64,000 bases of DNA from Chromatium weissei (GTDB lineage: Bacteria > Pseudomonadota > Gammaproteobacteria > Chromatiales > Chromatiaceae). The notes under the pieces were generated by a model, which worked only from the letters and a program-made list of their open reading frames with translations, did not search any database and was not told the origin of the DNA. The stretch is taken from the NCBI RefSeq assembly GCF_016583765.1, contig NZ_NRRR01000005.1, positions 1 through 64,000 of the forward strand, given 5' to 3'. Of this stretch, positions 1 through 8,733 are shown piece by piece (position 1 is the stretch's first letter; the number at the start of each line of letters is the position of its first letter). The position numbers were made by a program, and so were the translations under genes.

Positions 1-2517
1 TTCCAAAGTGGGGAGGAAGAAAAGCCCCCCTTTGAAAAAGATGCAGCCCAAAAGCCCCCCTTTGAAAAAGGGGGGTTGGGGGGATTTGAAGGGCGCGAAT
101 ACGTCATCGAATTGCCGTGGACAGGCAGCGAATTACGTCGCCCGCCACTGCCGTGGATTAACGTCATTGCCAATCCGCACTTCGGTTTATTGGTCAGCGA
201 GACCGGCGCGGGCTACACCTGGGCGCGTAACAGTCAAGCCAATCGCCTCACGCCGTGGTCGAACGATCCGGTCAGTGATCCGCACGGCGAGGCGTTTTAT
301 CTGCGCGATGAAATCAGCGGCGTATTCTGGTCACCATTACCCGGCCCGTGCCCAGCGCCGGTGAATTATCAAACGCGACACGGTTTTGGTTATTCCACTT
401 TTCACAGCATTTACAACGATCTGACGCAGAATGCGACCATTTTCGTTCACCGCGAGCAGCCGCTACGACTTTTGCGACTTCAACTTACCAACACCGGTTC
501 CGCGCCGCGCCAGCTCTCACTGTTCAGCTATCAAGGGCTGGTGATGGGCAATCAGCCGCAAACTGAAAGCACCATCGTCACCGCGCACGACACCGAGCGC
601 GATGTGCTGACCGCCATCAATTCGCAGGCTGGCGATTTTGTCGGCGGCATCGTGTTTGCCGCAGCGCGACTGTTTGACGCGGAAATCACGGCGCGAGCGC
701 ACACCGCTGACCGCCTCAGTTTTATCGGTCGTCACCGCGATCCCACTGCGCCAGCCGCGCTGGAGCCGAACGCGCAGCTCGACGGGCGCTGTGGCAGCAA
801 CTTTGATTCCTGTCTGGCGCAGCAGCTCAGTTTCACCCTCGCGCCCGGTCAAACAGTGACTGCTGTGTTTCTGCTCGGCGAAGTGCTGAACGACGCGGAA
901 TTGACGACGCTGCTCGCGCAATATCAAAACGCGCCAGCGGTAAATGACGCGCTCGTCGCTGCGCGTGAGTTCTGGCTGGATTTGGTCACGCGCATTCAGG
1001 TGCACACGCCCGAACCGGCAATTGATTTGCTGCTCAACGGCTGGATCACTTACCAAAACCTCGGCTGCCGAATTTGGGCGCGCTCGGCGTTTTATCAGTC
1101 CGGCGGCGCGTTCGGTTATCGAGATCAATTGCAGGACGCAGCGGCGCTGGTCGCCATTCGTCCCGAGTTGACGCGCCAGCAAATTTTGCTTCACGCCGCC
1201 CAGCAATTCGTGGAAGGCGACGTGCTGCATTGGTGGCATCCCGCGCCGATTGGACGCGGACTCCGCACCCGTTTTGCTGACGATTTGCTGTGGCTGCCGT
1301 TCGTCACCGCGCACTATCTTCGCGTCACCGGCGATGCGGCGATTCTCGATGAACTGATTCCATTTTTGACTGCGCCGCTGCTCGCGCCCGGTGAAGATGA
1401 GGTTTATTTACAGCCGCAGCCGAGCGGCGAAACGGCTGATTTATATGAACATTGTCGCCGCGCCATTGAACGCTCACTCGCAGTTGGCGCGCACGGTTTG
1501 CCGTTAATGGGAACTGGCGATTGGAACGACGGCATGAATTGCGTCGGGCGCGAAGGACGCGGCGAAAGCGTGTGGATGGGCTTTTTTCTGTATCGCATTC
1601 TCGGCGATTTCATTCCGCTGGCCGCCGCACGAGGCGATCACGCGGCAGTTGAACGCTACTCCGCGCAGCAAACGGCGCTGGCAACTGCACTCGAAATCAG
1701 CGGCTGGGATGGCGACTGGTATCGCCGCGCTTATGACGATGACGGCTTGCCGCTCGGCTCGGCTGCCAATTCCGAATGTCGCATTGATGCGCTGGCGCAA
1801 TCGTGGGCAGTGATTTCCGGCGCAGTTCCGGCCAATCGCGCCGCGCAGGCAATGGACGCATTGGAAGCGCAGCTTGTCGACGAAGCTAACGGTTTGATTC
1901 GACTGTTAACACCGCCGTTCGTCGACACGCCGCAGAACCCTGGCTACATCAAAGGCTACGTCGCCGGAGTGCGCGAAAACGGCGGCCAATACACGCACGC
2001 GGCATGTTGGGCAGTGCTGGCGCTGGCGCAATTGGGACGACGCGAACGGGCAGCGCGATTGCTGGCAATGCTCAGTCCGGTCAGTCACACCGCAACACCG
2101 GAAGCCATTGCCCGTTATCGACTTGAACCCTACGCACTGGCAGCGGATGTTTACGGCGCGGAGCCGCACATCGGACGCGGCGGCTGGAGTTGGTACACCG
2201 GCTCGGCGGGCTGGTGGGCGCGAGTGGCGCTGGAGGCGGTGCTGGGAATCACGATTGAAAACGGACGGATGTTGTTGATTCGCCCGTGTATTCCGACGGA
2301 ATGGGCGAGTTATCAAATCGATTATCGGCTGCCGGATGACGTGACGAATTGCACCATTGCAATTGAAAACGGCGCTGGCGCGGGGCGCGTCATTAGCGCG
2401 TGGTTAAATCCACCTTTTTCAAAGGAGGGCTTTATTGAAGTGAATGATGGAACAGCGCGAATTCAATTACCACCAGCGCCCGGTCACTATCACATTCACA
2501 TTCAATTAGGCGAATAG
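1..2517 (+). CDS. ndvB: cyclic beta-glucan synthase / GH94 phosphorylase-type protein, 5' truncated by window edge
   Basis: The reading frame is open from base 1, so this is the C-terminal part (about 838 codons) of a larger protein; the TTG at 76 is not a convincing start. Visible motifs are those of the glycoside hydrolase 94 part of NdvB-like cyclic beta-1,2-glucan synthases: REYVIELPW, a WINVIANP / GYTWARNS / LTPWSNDPVSDP run, and the catalytic GDWNDGMN block (nt about 1519-1542), whose Asp is the general acid in the family. Such enzymes phosphorolyse and trim the glucan chain; the membrane glycosyltransferase part would lie upstream. Codons 8-29 contain an in-frame duplicated repeat (KPPFEK twice), and a diverged copy encodes NPPFSKEG near the C-terminus. 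The 3' end abuts the S24-like gene. Confidence 0.9.
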   Translation, partial: FQSGEEEKPPFEKDAAQKPPFEKGGLGGFEGREYVIELPWTGSELRRPPLPWINVIANPHFGLLVSETGAGYTWARNSQANRLTPWSNDPVSDPHGEAFYLRDEISGVFWSPLPGPCPAPVNYQTRHGFGYSTFHSIYNDLTQNATIFVHREQPLRLLRLQLTNTGSAPRQLSLFSYQGLVMGNQPQTESTIVTAHDTERDVLTAINSQAGDFVGGIVFAAARLFDAEITARAHTADRLSFIGRHRDPTAPAALEPNAQLDGRCGSNFDSCLAQQLSFTLAPGQTVTAVFLLGEVLNDAELTTLLAQYQNAPAVNDALVAAREFWLDLVTRIQVHTPEPAIDLLLNGWITYQNLGCRIWARSAFYQSGGAFGYRDQLQDAAALVAIRPELTRQQILLHAAQQFVEGDVLHWWHPAPIGRGLRTRFADDLLWLPFVTAHYLRVTGDAAILDELIPFLTAPLLAPGEDEVYLQPQPSGETADLYEHCRRAIERSLAVGAHGLPLMGTGDWNDGMNCVGREGRGESVWMGFFLYRILGDFIPLAAARGDHAAVERYSAQQTALATALEISGWDGDWYRRAYDDDGLPLGSAANSECRIDALAQSWAVISGAVPANRAAQAMDALEAQLVDEANGLIRLLTPPFVDTPQNPGYIKGYVAGVRENGGQYTHAACWAVLALAQLGRRERAARLLAMLSPVSHTATPEAIARYRLEPYALAADVYGAEPHIGRGGWSWYTGSAGWWARVALEAVLGITIENGRMLLIRPCIPTEWASYQIDYRLPDDVTNCTIAIENGAGAGRVISAWLNPPFSKEGFIEVNDGTARIQLPPAPGHYHIHIQLGE
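20..83. repeat. palindromic repeat, duplicated, in frame inside ndvB
   Basis: A 21-base unit with core CCCCCCTTTGAAAAAG occurs exactly at 20-40 and 50-70, nine bases apart; the second copy runs on into GGGGGGTTGGGGGG. Bases 1-15 (TTCCAAAGTGGGGAG) look like a further diverged piece. The unit has no stop in the ndvB frame and encodes KPPFEK. It resembles the dispersed CCCTTTGAAAAAGGG-type palindromes found in many bacterial genomes, recalled from general knowledge rather than searched. Confidence 0.8.
2408..2433. repeat. diverged copy of the CTTTTTCAAAGG palindrome inside ndvB
   Basis: The stretch CCACCTTTTTCAAAGGAGGG matches the core of the 20-83 repeat in inverted orientation. It is in frame and encodes LNPPFSKEG close to the C-terminus of the glucan synthase. 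Confidence 0.55.
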
Positions 2518-2541
2518 TTGCTATTCAATAACGAGAACAAC

Positions 2542-2871
2542 ATGATTGAAGATGAATTGAAATTACCGGAATGCAGTCTGCATGAACCGTATGCGTTGCA
2601 GGTGCTCGGTGCTGATATGGAACCCGAATTTCCCGACCAGTGCATCGTGATTATTCGCCCTAGCGATCAATGCAAACATCAGGATTATGTCTTTGCTGAA
2701 GTGGACAATGTGCGCTGGTTTCGCCAATACATTCGGAATGAAAATGGCAGTGAACGGTTAATTGCGCTGAATCCAATTTATCCTGAGATTCAACTCACAG
2801 GAGTGAATTGGAAGGTGCTCGGCGTGATTATTCAGCGCAACATTCGGCGTAAAGTCAAACATTACACCTGA
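2542..2871 (+). CDS. S24/LexA-fold protein lacking catalytic residues
   Basis: A 109-residue protein starting at ATG 2542 (an in-frame TTG at 2518 is less likely). The segment LGADMEPEFPDQCIVIIRP matches the S24 peptidase core of LexA/UmuD-type proteins, where the family has G-x-S-M. Here the catalytic Ser position is Asp (G-A-D-M), and the Lys that would sit in the VKR strand is replaced (NVRWFRQ). There is no N-terminal DNA-binding domain. It is therefore probably a non-proteolytic LexA-fold protein of unknown role. The 3' end overlaps the convergent GGDEF gene by 10 bases. Confidence 0.7.
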   Translation: MIEDELKLPECSLHEPYALQVLGADMEPEFPDQCIVIIRPSDQCKHQDYVFAEVDNVRWFRQYIRNENGSERLIALNPIYPEIQLTGVNWKVLGVIIQRNIRRKVKHYT

Positions 2872-4832
2872 GCATTAGCGGGCACTTTTTTACTAAATTT
2901 GGTGTGATACATTTGCTTATCCGCATAATGAATTAACGCATCGAAATCCACTGCATCATCGGGATAAATGCCAATTCCAACACTGGCATGAATACCCACA
3001 ATTTCCTCACTACTGATTTGACAGGGTTGTGCAACACAATTGCACAACTTTTCAACTATTTTTTGTGCATTCTCCAAAGAGCCAATATCCTGCAACACAA
3101 TTAAAAACTCATCGCCACCCAATCGACCAACATCATCTACTTCACGAACAGCCTGTAATAAGCGTCTACCGACGACTTGCAATAAGATGTCTCCTGCTTT
3201 ATGTCCCAGCGTGTCATTCACCTGCTTAAATCCATCTAAATCAAAAAACAGCAAAGCTAATTTAGATTGATTGCGAGCTGCTAACGCAAGTCCTTTTTTT
3301 AATTGCTCAAGAATTAAAGAACGATTCGCTAAACCCGTTAAATTGTCATAAAGCGCGGCCTGTTCGAGCTTCTTTTCTAATGCCTTTTTTTCGGTAATAT
3401 CGCGTGCCATGCAGATGATAAAGTTTGATTTTTCGCTCTGACTTTTGAATGGCGCATTGATCCATTCACACAGAATTTCTTGTCCATCTCTTCTTAAATT
3501 AAGGTTTTCATGGTAAATCACACGCTGTTCAGTGTGCACGGCATTAAAAACTTTTCGCACCGCATCTTGTTCCTTAAACGGAACCACAAGCAAAACATCT
3601 TTACCAATCACTTCATTTGCTTTCCACAAAAACGTTTTTTCAGCTTCAAAATTCCATTTAAGAATTTGATTTTCATCGTTTAATATAATCAAAACTAATG
3701 GCGCATGATTAAACATTGTATTCAAGCGCGCTTCACTAACCTTTATTCTGCGATAGAAATAAAACAGCACGACAATAATCAGTGTTAATACCAGCAAAAC
3801 TGCGGCGCTATAATAGAATTTAATTTTTAACTGCGCTATATCCAAATCTGAATTGGGAATATAAAGCAGCTTGGTCACGTCGAAATGTTCAGGCAATAGA
3901 CCTAAATAATAATAGGTTTGCACAATATGCTGCCAGCGTCCGATATTCATGTAGCCGGGATCAATTAATTCTGGCTGCATAAGGTCGTGCATGGCCTGTG
4001 CTTCAAACTGTAAATGCGCAATGCTATGACGCTGAGAGTATTTCTCATAAATCAATTGAATGATTTCGTCTGAGTTTTGCATGGCATAACGCCATCCGCG
4101 CAGCGTGGCATCTCGAAAGGCTTTCACACGCTGCGGATGCTGTTCTAATTCGTTTTCAGTTGTAAAAAAGTTGTCGCCATAAAAATCAATGCCACTCATG
4201 CGCGGGCTAAATAAATTATACGCATGTCCTAATTGCTGCAGTTCGTATAATTCATCTGTGGCATAAATCGAAATTGCATCGGTTTTGCCATTGAGTAAAT
4301 CGTTTAAGTCAAGACTGTGGTGTTGCATGACAAATGCTTTTTGCGTAAACCCTTCTTGATATAAATAAGCAAATAATTCTGCTGAATTGGGCTCTATCAT
4401 CAATTTGCGCCCAACCAGTTTGTGAATGTGGTCAATTCCTGAATCAGTTAATGTGACTAAACTAAGCGGTGAGTGCTGAAAAATAACGCCTAAAACAATG
4501 ACGGGATTGCCGCGATAGCGACTCAAAATTAATTCGCTGGTTCCAACGCCAAATTGGGCACGACCTGCAACGACTTCTTGCATTGAATCAACACCAGGTG
4601 CAGCTTCAATAATGTTGACATTCAATCCAACTTCTCGATAAAAGCCTTTTTCTTTTGCGGCGTAATAACCAGCGAATTGAAATTGATGTTTCCATTTAAG
4701 TTGCAGAGTGACAGAATCGAGTTGAGGTGCTGCACTCATTGCTGATACTGGCAGCGCGACCAATAAAAGAAAAAGAATTGAATTTGTGATGCTGTTTTTG
4801 AATGACGACAGTTGGTTCATAAGCTGATGCAC
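2862..4832 (-). CDS. periplasmic NMT1/THI5-like sensor fused to PAS and GGDEF (diguanylate cyclase)
   Basis: 656 residues. Residues 1-34 look like a signal peptide; 40-300 form an SsuA/THI5-like substrate-binding domain (QLKWKHQFQFAGYYAAKEKG); 338-360 is a membrane segment; 370-480 is a PAS domain; 490-650 is a GGDEF domain with intact GGDEF at 572-576. R563-E-V-D566 sits five residues before it, the position of the product-inhibition I-site. The protein should make cyclic di-GMP in response to a small periplasmic ligand (inference; pyrimidine or sulfonate-like ligands bind relatives). The gene follows gspL by 27 bases on the same strand and may be co-transcribed with the gsp block. Confidence 0.88.
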   Translation of the reverse strand: MHQLMNQLSSFKNSITNSILFLLLVALPVSAMSAAPQLDSVTLQLKWKHQFQFAGYYAAKEKGFYREVGLNVNIIEAAPGVDSMQEVVAGRAQFGVGTSELILSRYRGNPVIVLGVIFQHSPLSLVTLTDSGIDHIHKLVGRKLMIEPNSAELFAYLYQEGFTQKAFVMQHHSLDLNDLLNGKTDAISIYATDELYELQQLGHAYNLFSPRMSGIDFYGDNFFTTENELEQHPQRVKAFRDATLRGWRYAMQNSDEIIQLIYEKYSQRHSIAHLQFEAQAMHDLMQPELIDPGYMNIGRWQHIVQTYYYLGLLPEHFDVTKLLYIPNSDLDIAQLKIKFYYSAAVLLVLTLIIVVLFYFYRRIKVSEARLNTMFNHAPLVLIILNDENQILKWNFEAEKTFLWKANEVIGKDVLLVVPFKEQDAVRKVFNAVHTEQRVIYHENLNLRRDGQEILCEWINAPFKSQSEKSNFIICMARDITEKKALEKKLEQAALYDNLTGLANRSLILEQLKKGLALAARNQSKLALLFFDLDGFKQVNDTLGHKAGDILLQVVGRRLLQAVREVDDVGRLGGDEFLIVLQDIGSLENAQKIVEKLCNCVAQPCQISSEEIVGIHASVGIGIYPDDAVDFDALIHYADKQMYHTKFSKKVPANAQV

Positions 4833-4859
4833 TTGATGGTTATTCGGAATGAAAATGCT

Positions 4860-5945
4860 TTATTGTTTTATTGCGATTTGATCTTTAACGACGCGAAATG
4901 ACAGATTAAAACGTTCTTTGCCGGTGCGCGCAATTTGTGTGACTGGTGACTTAAATGCGACCTCTGTAATACTCGGTGCTTGTTCTAAAATCGCAATTAA
5001 AGCAGTGGCTTGTGCCGATTCGCCGCGTAAATCAACGATTCCGTGATTGTATTCAAATGTTTGAATCCAAGTGTCATTCGGCAGTCGCTCGGTCAATTCT
5101 AATAACAGCGCCAGCAATGACGGTTGCGTTTGCTGTTGACGAAGCACGGCCATTCCACTTTCTCGAGTGCGTTCCAATGCTTGTCGCACTTCATCAACGG
5201 CAATGGCTTGTGTGCGCATTCGCCGCAATTCGCTATTTAATGCTTCTACATGACGGTTTTTTTGCCAAATTGGCGTGATGAGCGTCGCCGCTACGAGCAG
5301 CAGCGTGGCAATTAATAAGCCGTGTGTCATGTTCAATTGACGACCGCGTGGCGGTGGACGTTGTTCCGATGGCAGCAGATTTGCGCCCGTCCATGCGCCG
5401 CGCCAATCAATACATTCAATTGGTGTGCCAGCGCGATTGAAGCGAGTCAACCAGTCAGTCACTCGGTCACGGCGACACAGCGCCAGCACCAGCGTGATGC
5501 GGCTCGGTTGCGGTGTGGTTGATGGCAGCAACACGTAATCAAAGATCACGTCATTCGGTTGAAACGGCGATAACCGATCCAGTTCATGGCGCATCACCTG
5601 CGGCAAATTGCTTTGCACCTGTGCGGGCAATGACACCTGGCGCGTCAACACGGCTTCGGCGGGAATTTGTAATTGAATGCAATGGGGAAATTTGCGGCAT
5701 TGATGCAGGACGCGCTCCGGCAAGGGTGCGCTGGCATCGAGATCAATTGTGCCAATGGTTTCGCTGTTTTCGCCGGCGAGCAGTGTCAATTGCGCGGTAT
5801 TGGCATCTGTCACCGTGATGCGCAGGGTGCGTTGACGCTGCGCCAAGGCGCGCCGCACTGGTGCTGGTAAACACGCGGCAAATTGCGCGACGTGAATGCG
5901 CGATAACAGATTGGAAAATAACGTGAAATTGGCGAAGTGCTTCAT
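4860..5945 (-). CDS. gspL: type II secretion protein GspL (PilN-domain)
   Basis: 361 residues. The first about 200 residues are cytoplasmic, a membrane helix follows near 208-226 (LLIATLLLVAATLI), then a short coiled coil and a C-terminal PilN/GspL-type domain. This is the layout of the inner-membrane GspL, which couples the GspE ATPase to the periplasmic assembly. The start ATG overlaps the gspK stop by four bases (ATGA), indicating translational coupling. Neighbours gspH-I-J-K confirm the assignment; a gspM gene is not seen, the next gene being the GGDEF protein. Confidence 0.82.
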   Translation of the reverse strand: MKHFANFTLFSNLLSRIHVAQFAACLPAPVRRALAQRQRTLRITVTDANTAQLTLLAGENSETIGTIDLDASAPLPERVLHQCRKFPHCIQLQIPAEAVLTRQVSLPAQVQSNLPQVMRHELDRLSPFQPNDVIFDYVLLPSTTPQPSRITLVLALCRRDRVTDWLTRFNRAGTPIECIDWRGAWTGANLLPSEQRPPPRGRQLNMTHGLLIATLLLVAATLITPIWQKNRHVEALNSELRRMRTQAIAVDEVRQALERTRESGMAVLRQQQTQPSLLALLLELTERLPNDTWIQTFEYNHGIVDLRGESAQATALIAILEQAPSITEVAFKSPVTQIARTGKERFNLSFRVVKDQIAIKQ

Positions 5946-6907
5946 GAAGAGGATTCTGCGGAAATGGCTTCAGTTGTCGGATGGTCGCTGCGTCCACCGA
6001 ATCGCCGCCAGTGCACCAAATACGGCAATGCTTGATTGGGCGTGAGTTCTAACAGCGCCTCCAGACGCTGCGTTTTGATCGATTCCCTTTGCGCGCCTTT
6101 TTCCAAAGGGGGGAGATTAACGATGACGCGATACAGCGGCCCGCCACGATTTTGAGAACGCTGCGTTTGCTGTTCAAATTGTTGAATTTGCGCATTTTCT
6201 AATGAAATTCCCTGTGTGGCTGCCAGCACGGCTGCCGAGGCAAATTCATTCACGACCTTTTTTCCCTCGCCCATCAGCGTGAATTCCGGTGCGAGCTGTT
6301 GATACAGCGTTTCGGTCATGCCGAGCACTTGACGCAATTCATCAATGGCGACAAAGGCTTCATCCTTTGCACCGAATGCCGCGCCAGCCGCTTGATAAGC
6401 ATCATCTTCTGCGCCGTTGAGCAGTGCCAAATTGTCGGTATCGCGCCAGTCAATGATGTGATCGGCGAGCGTTGCCGCTGCATCTTCCGACACGCCGAGC
6501 ACCGTCAACAGCGCCGTGAGCAACGCGGCATTCGCCTGATTCAGATCGATTCGTGAGAGTTCATTGAACACCGTGATCGTCATGCTGGTGTCGGCAAGAG
6601 TCCATTCATGCGCAACACCATTTGGCAACCAATCGGTCGTGAGCGACGCATCATCATTCACAGTTGTGACCGCAGTTGCATCCAATGTCGGCAGCGGTTG
6701 GCTCAATTGCCACGCGGTGTAGGCCAACGCGGCATCGCTTGCCAAGCGCCAGCGCGTTTCCGCCAATTGATGCTCGGTCAAGGCTAATTCGGTGCGCTGC
6801 GTGGCGGTCATGCTCACCGCCATCACCGTGAGTAAAGTTAAAACCCACAGCACCAGCATCAGTGCAATGCCGCGTTGCCGATGTGGCGAAAAGGGTTGTG
6901 TGTTCAT
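5942..6907 (-). CDS. gspK: type II secretion minor pseudopilin GspK
   Basis: 321 residues, the large minor pseudopilin that caps the pseudopilus with GspI and GspJ. The N-terminus has a short basic leader ending RQRG followed by the hydrophobic IALMLVLWVLTLLTVMAVS helix with Thr/Glu after it, the usual GspK prepilin form. The rest contains the alpha-helical insertion typical of the family (SRIDLNQANAALLTALL and the DWRDTD segment). Near residues 262-275 the sequence NLPPLEKGAQ is encoded by a copy of the CTTTTTCCAAAGGGGGG repeat. It overlaps gspL by four bases and is separated from gspJ by 59 bases. Confidence 0.88.
   Translation of the reverse strand: MNTQPFSPHRQRGIALMLVLWVLTLLTVMAVSMTATQRTELALTEHQLAETRWRLASDAALAYTAWQLSQPLPTLDATAVTTVNDDASLTTDWLPNGVAHEWTLADTSMTITVFNELSRIDLNQANAALLTALLTVLGVSEDAAATLADHIIDWRDTDNLALLNGAEDDAYQAAGAAFGAKDEAFVAIDELRQVLGMTETLYQQLAPEFTLMGEGKKVVNEFASAAVLAATQGISLENAQIQQFEQQTQRSQNRGGPLYRVIVNLPPLEKGAQRESIKTQRLEALLELTPNQALPYLVHWRRFGGRSDHPTTEAISAESSS
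6097..6120. repeat. copy of the CTTTTTCCAAAGGGG palindrome inside gspK
   Basis: CCTTTTTCCAAAGGGGGG belongs to the same family as the repeat at 20-83. It lies in frame in gspK and encodes LPPLEKG. Confidence 0.6.
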
Positions 6908-6966
6908 TTGTTTATTGAAAATACGAATTATTTTTAGTGTTCATTGCGCACTGACAACTTCTGCAT

Positions 6967-7662
6967 TTAAGGCTGGCGCGGCAACGCGATCACGAGATCA
7001 GGCCAACTTTGAAAAGCGGTCGTTAAACGAATGCGCAGCAGCAGCGGCAAACGCAATTGATCAAACCAATCGTCATGCCAACTGGGTTCGGTTTCGCCTT
7101 CGATGCTGCCGTAATACGCCAATTCAAAGGTTTCCACGCGTTCGAGAAGCGGCGTACGCCCAAATGCGCCACCGGCCGCGTCCATTTCAATGGGCAATTG
7201 CGCGAGTGCGAATGTTGCGTCTTTGTCGAGTGGTTTCCACGCGGGCACGTCGTCATTGCCATTGAGAATTTCTGAATGCAATAGCCAGCGCGTCAGAATT
7301 AACGCCTGTGATTTGCTTTGTTTCTCAAGGGTTAAGCGCAGCGCGTAACGCCCCGCAATGCCGACGTGTTCCGACAGCGGCGCGGCAAATTCGAGATGCG
7401 TACTGTCGCCACCAAACACAGTCACTACCTTTTCTTCCAGCGTGACCGTCGCCAATTGCGCTTGACTGAACACGCGCAGCAAAAAGCTCTGCGCCAAGCG
7501 CAATTCGCCAGTGTGTTCTGCTGTTGAATCAACGGCTTCCCAAGCGCGACTGCCCAGCCGCAATCCAGAAAATAGCAGCAGTGTGATGAGGCTGATCAGC
7601 GCCAATGCGATCAGCAGTTCGACCAGCGTGAAGCCGTGATGACGCATGAAATGGCGGGTCAT
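6967..7662 (-). CDS. gspJ: type II secretion minor pseudopilin GspJ
   Basis: 231 residues with the prepilin signature HHGFTLVELLIALALISL, where cleavage by the prepilin peptidase is expected after Gly and Glu is at mature position 5. A start at an internal ATG (7647) is also possible. The long C-terminal globular domain has the length of GspJ. The start overlaps the gspI stop by four bases, so gspH-I-J are coupled. Confidence 0.87.
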   Translation of the reverse strand: MTRHFMRHHGFTLVELLIALALISLITLLLFSGLRLGSRAWEAVDSTAEHTGELRLAQSFLLRVFSQAQLATVTLEEKVVTVFGGDSTHLEFAAPLSEHVGIAGRYALRLTLEKQSKSQALILTRWLLHSEILNGNDDVPAWKPLDKDATFALAQLPIEMDAAGGAFGRTPLLERVETFELAYYGSIEGETEPSWHDDWFDQLRLPLLLRIRLTTAFQSWPDLVIALPRQP

Positions 7663-8099
7663 GGCGAAGCGGATTCCAGTTGCGCGACATCAGCAGTTGC
7701 TGCAAAGCGCAGCGTCACAAAGGTCACGCGCCGCGCTTGTGCACCGTCTTGCCAGAGTACGGTTGCCGTGAGGCGATAGGGCGTAATAGTTGGCTCCACT
7801 GTGGTGGCAAGGTCTGTGGTGATTTCTTGTTCCAATTCAATCGGAATCACCGTGATTTCCCACGCAAAACCGTTTTCCGGTTCACCGGTGAGCGTGCCCT
7901 CTTCAAGTGGCAATTCCGTACCGAGCGCATTGAGTTTGGATTCTGCAAGTGCAGCGGCTTGACTGTACTGACCGGATAAAACAGCGGCGCGGCTGGCGCG
8001 AGCGAAGATGTTCATCAGCACGCCGAGCGTGAGGGCGAGAATCGCAAAGGCGACCAGCACTTCTAACAATGAAAAGCCGCGTTGCCGAGTGCGATTCAT
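7659..8099 (-). CDS. gspI: type II secretion minor pseudopilin GspI
   Basis: I place the start at ATG 8099 because it overlaps the gspH stop (8096-8098) in an ATGA junction; an upstream in-frame ATG exists at 8111. The 146-residue product begins MNRTRQRGFSLLEVLVAFA, a standard prepilin cleavage site and helix. The size and position between gspH and gspJ identify it as GspI. Confidence 0.87.
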   Translation of the reverse strand: MNRTRQRGFSLLEVLVAFAILALTLGVLMNIFARASRAAVLSGQYSQAAALAESKLNALGTELPLEEGTLTGEPENGFAWEITVIPIELEQEITTDLATTVEPTITPYRLTATVLWQDGAQARRVTFVTLRFAATADVAQLESASP

Positions 8100-8542
8100 T
8101 GCGCGCTCCATGGCGCAATGACGATGCGACCAGTTAACCAGGTCACGCCGATCTGATAACCGTGATTTTGATACGCCAAAATGATGCGTCCGCCGGTGGC
8201 GCTGCCATCTGGAAAAAAGCGCATTACGCCGCGCTGTTCATCGTGCATATCGCGGGCAGCAGTTTCCAATTGCAGCGTTAGCGTTGATGGCAAATTGAGC
8301 TGGCGATAACCCGCAAGTGTGAGTTGCCGCGTTTCCACATTCACCTGCAATTCAGTTTCTGCGCCCTGTCGAATGGCTGATTCTCGTGCCAATCGCAAGG
8401 TGGCCGCTGTGCGTCGCGCTGCTGATTTCAATTCCAAACCCGGAAAAGCAGCCGAAAATAATGCCGGCACTGCCGTCATCAATAGCGCGGCAATTGCTAA
8501 AACAACCAGCAATTCAACGAGTGTAAAACCAGCGTGACGCAT
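8096..8542 (-). CDS. gspH: type II secretion minor pseudopilin GspH
   Basis: 148 residues from ATG 8542, preceded by AGAAGG at a good ribosome-binding distance; the frame continues upstream but the prepilin leader MRHAGFTLVELLVVLAIAA fixes this start. It is the first gene of a gspH-I-J-K-L run. The major pseudopilin gspG, the ATPase gspE and the secretin gspD are not in the window, so they must be elsewhere if the system is complete. Confidence 0.86.
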   Translation of the reverse strand: MRHAGFTLVELLVVLAIAALLMTAVPALFSAAFPGLELKSAARRTAATLRLARESAIRQGAETELQVNVETRQLTLAGYRQLNLPSTLTLQLETAARDMHDEQRGVMRFFPDGSATGGRIILAYQNHGYQIGVTWLTGRIVIAPWSAQ

Positions 8543-8594
8543 CAATTCAACCTTCTTTTGAATGTGAGGTAATTGAAAATAAAAACTATTTTTT

Positions 8595-8610
8595 AGTTGG
8601 CAGTTGTCAG
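8595..8610. repeat. dispersed intergenic repeat AGTTGGCAGTTGTCAG, copy 1
   Basis: The 16-mer AGTTGGCAGTTGTCAG recurs exactly at 20710-20725. Its core GTTGTCAG also occurs at 6951-6960 (inverse strand) and at 23628-23637. All copies are between genes. Confidence 0.6.
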
Positions 8611-8733
8611 GCGGAAACGCAATCGTCAGCAAAATTCGTTCACTGAAAACGGCTAACTGGAAACTACCAAGCGAATTCGCGTGTTATCTTTAAGCACTTA
8701 AACCGACTGCTTTTTTCTATTCGAGAGGCGTTG

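Noticed and set aside
8..364. 118-residue ORF with PPLKK repeats
   Set aside because: Alternate frame of ndvB over the palindromic repeat; no ribosome site and no independent signal.
517..1314. 265-codon minus-strand frame in ndvB
   Set aside because: Antisense shadow in GC-rich coding sequence.
76..2517. A glucan-synthase gene starting at TTG 76
   Set aside because: The frame is open to base 1 and the conserved domain is clearly entered in the middle, so the true start is outside the window.
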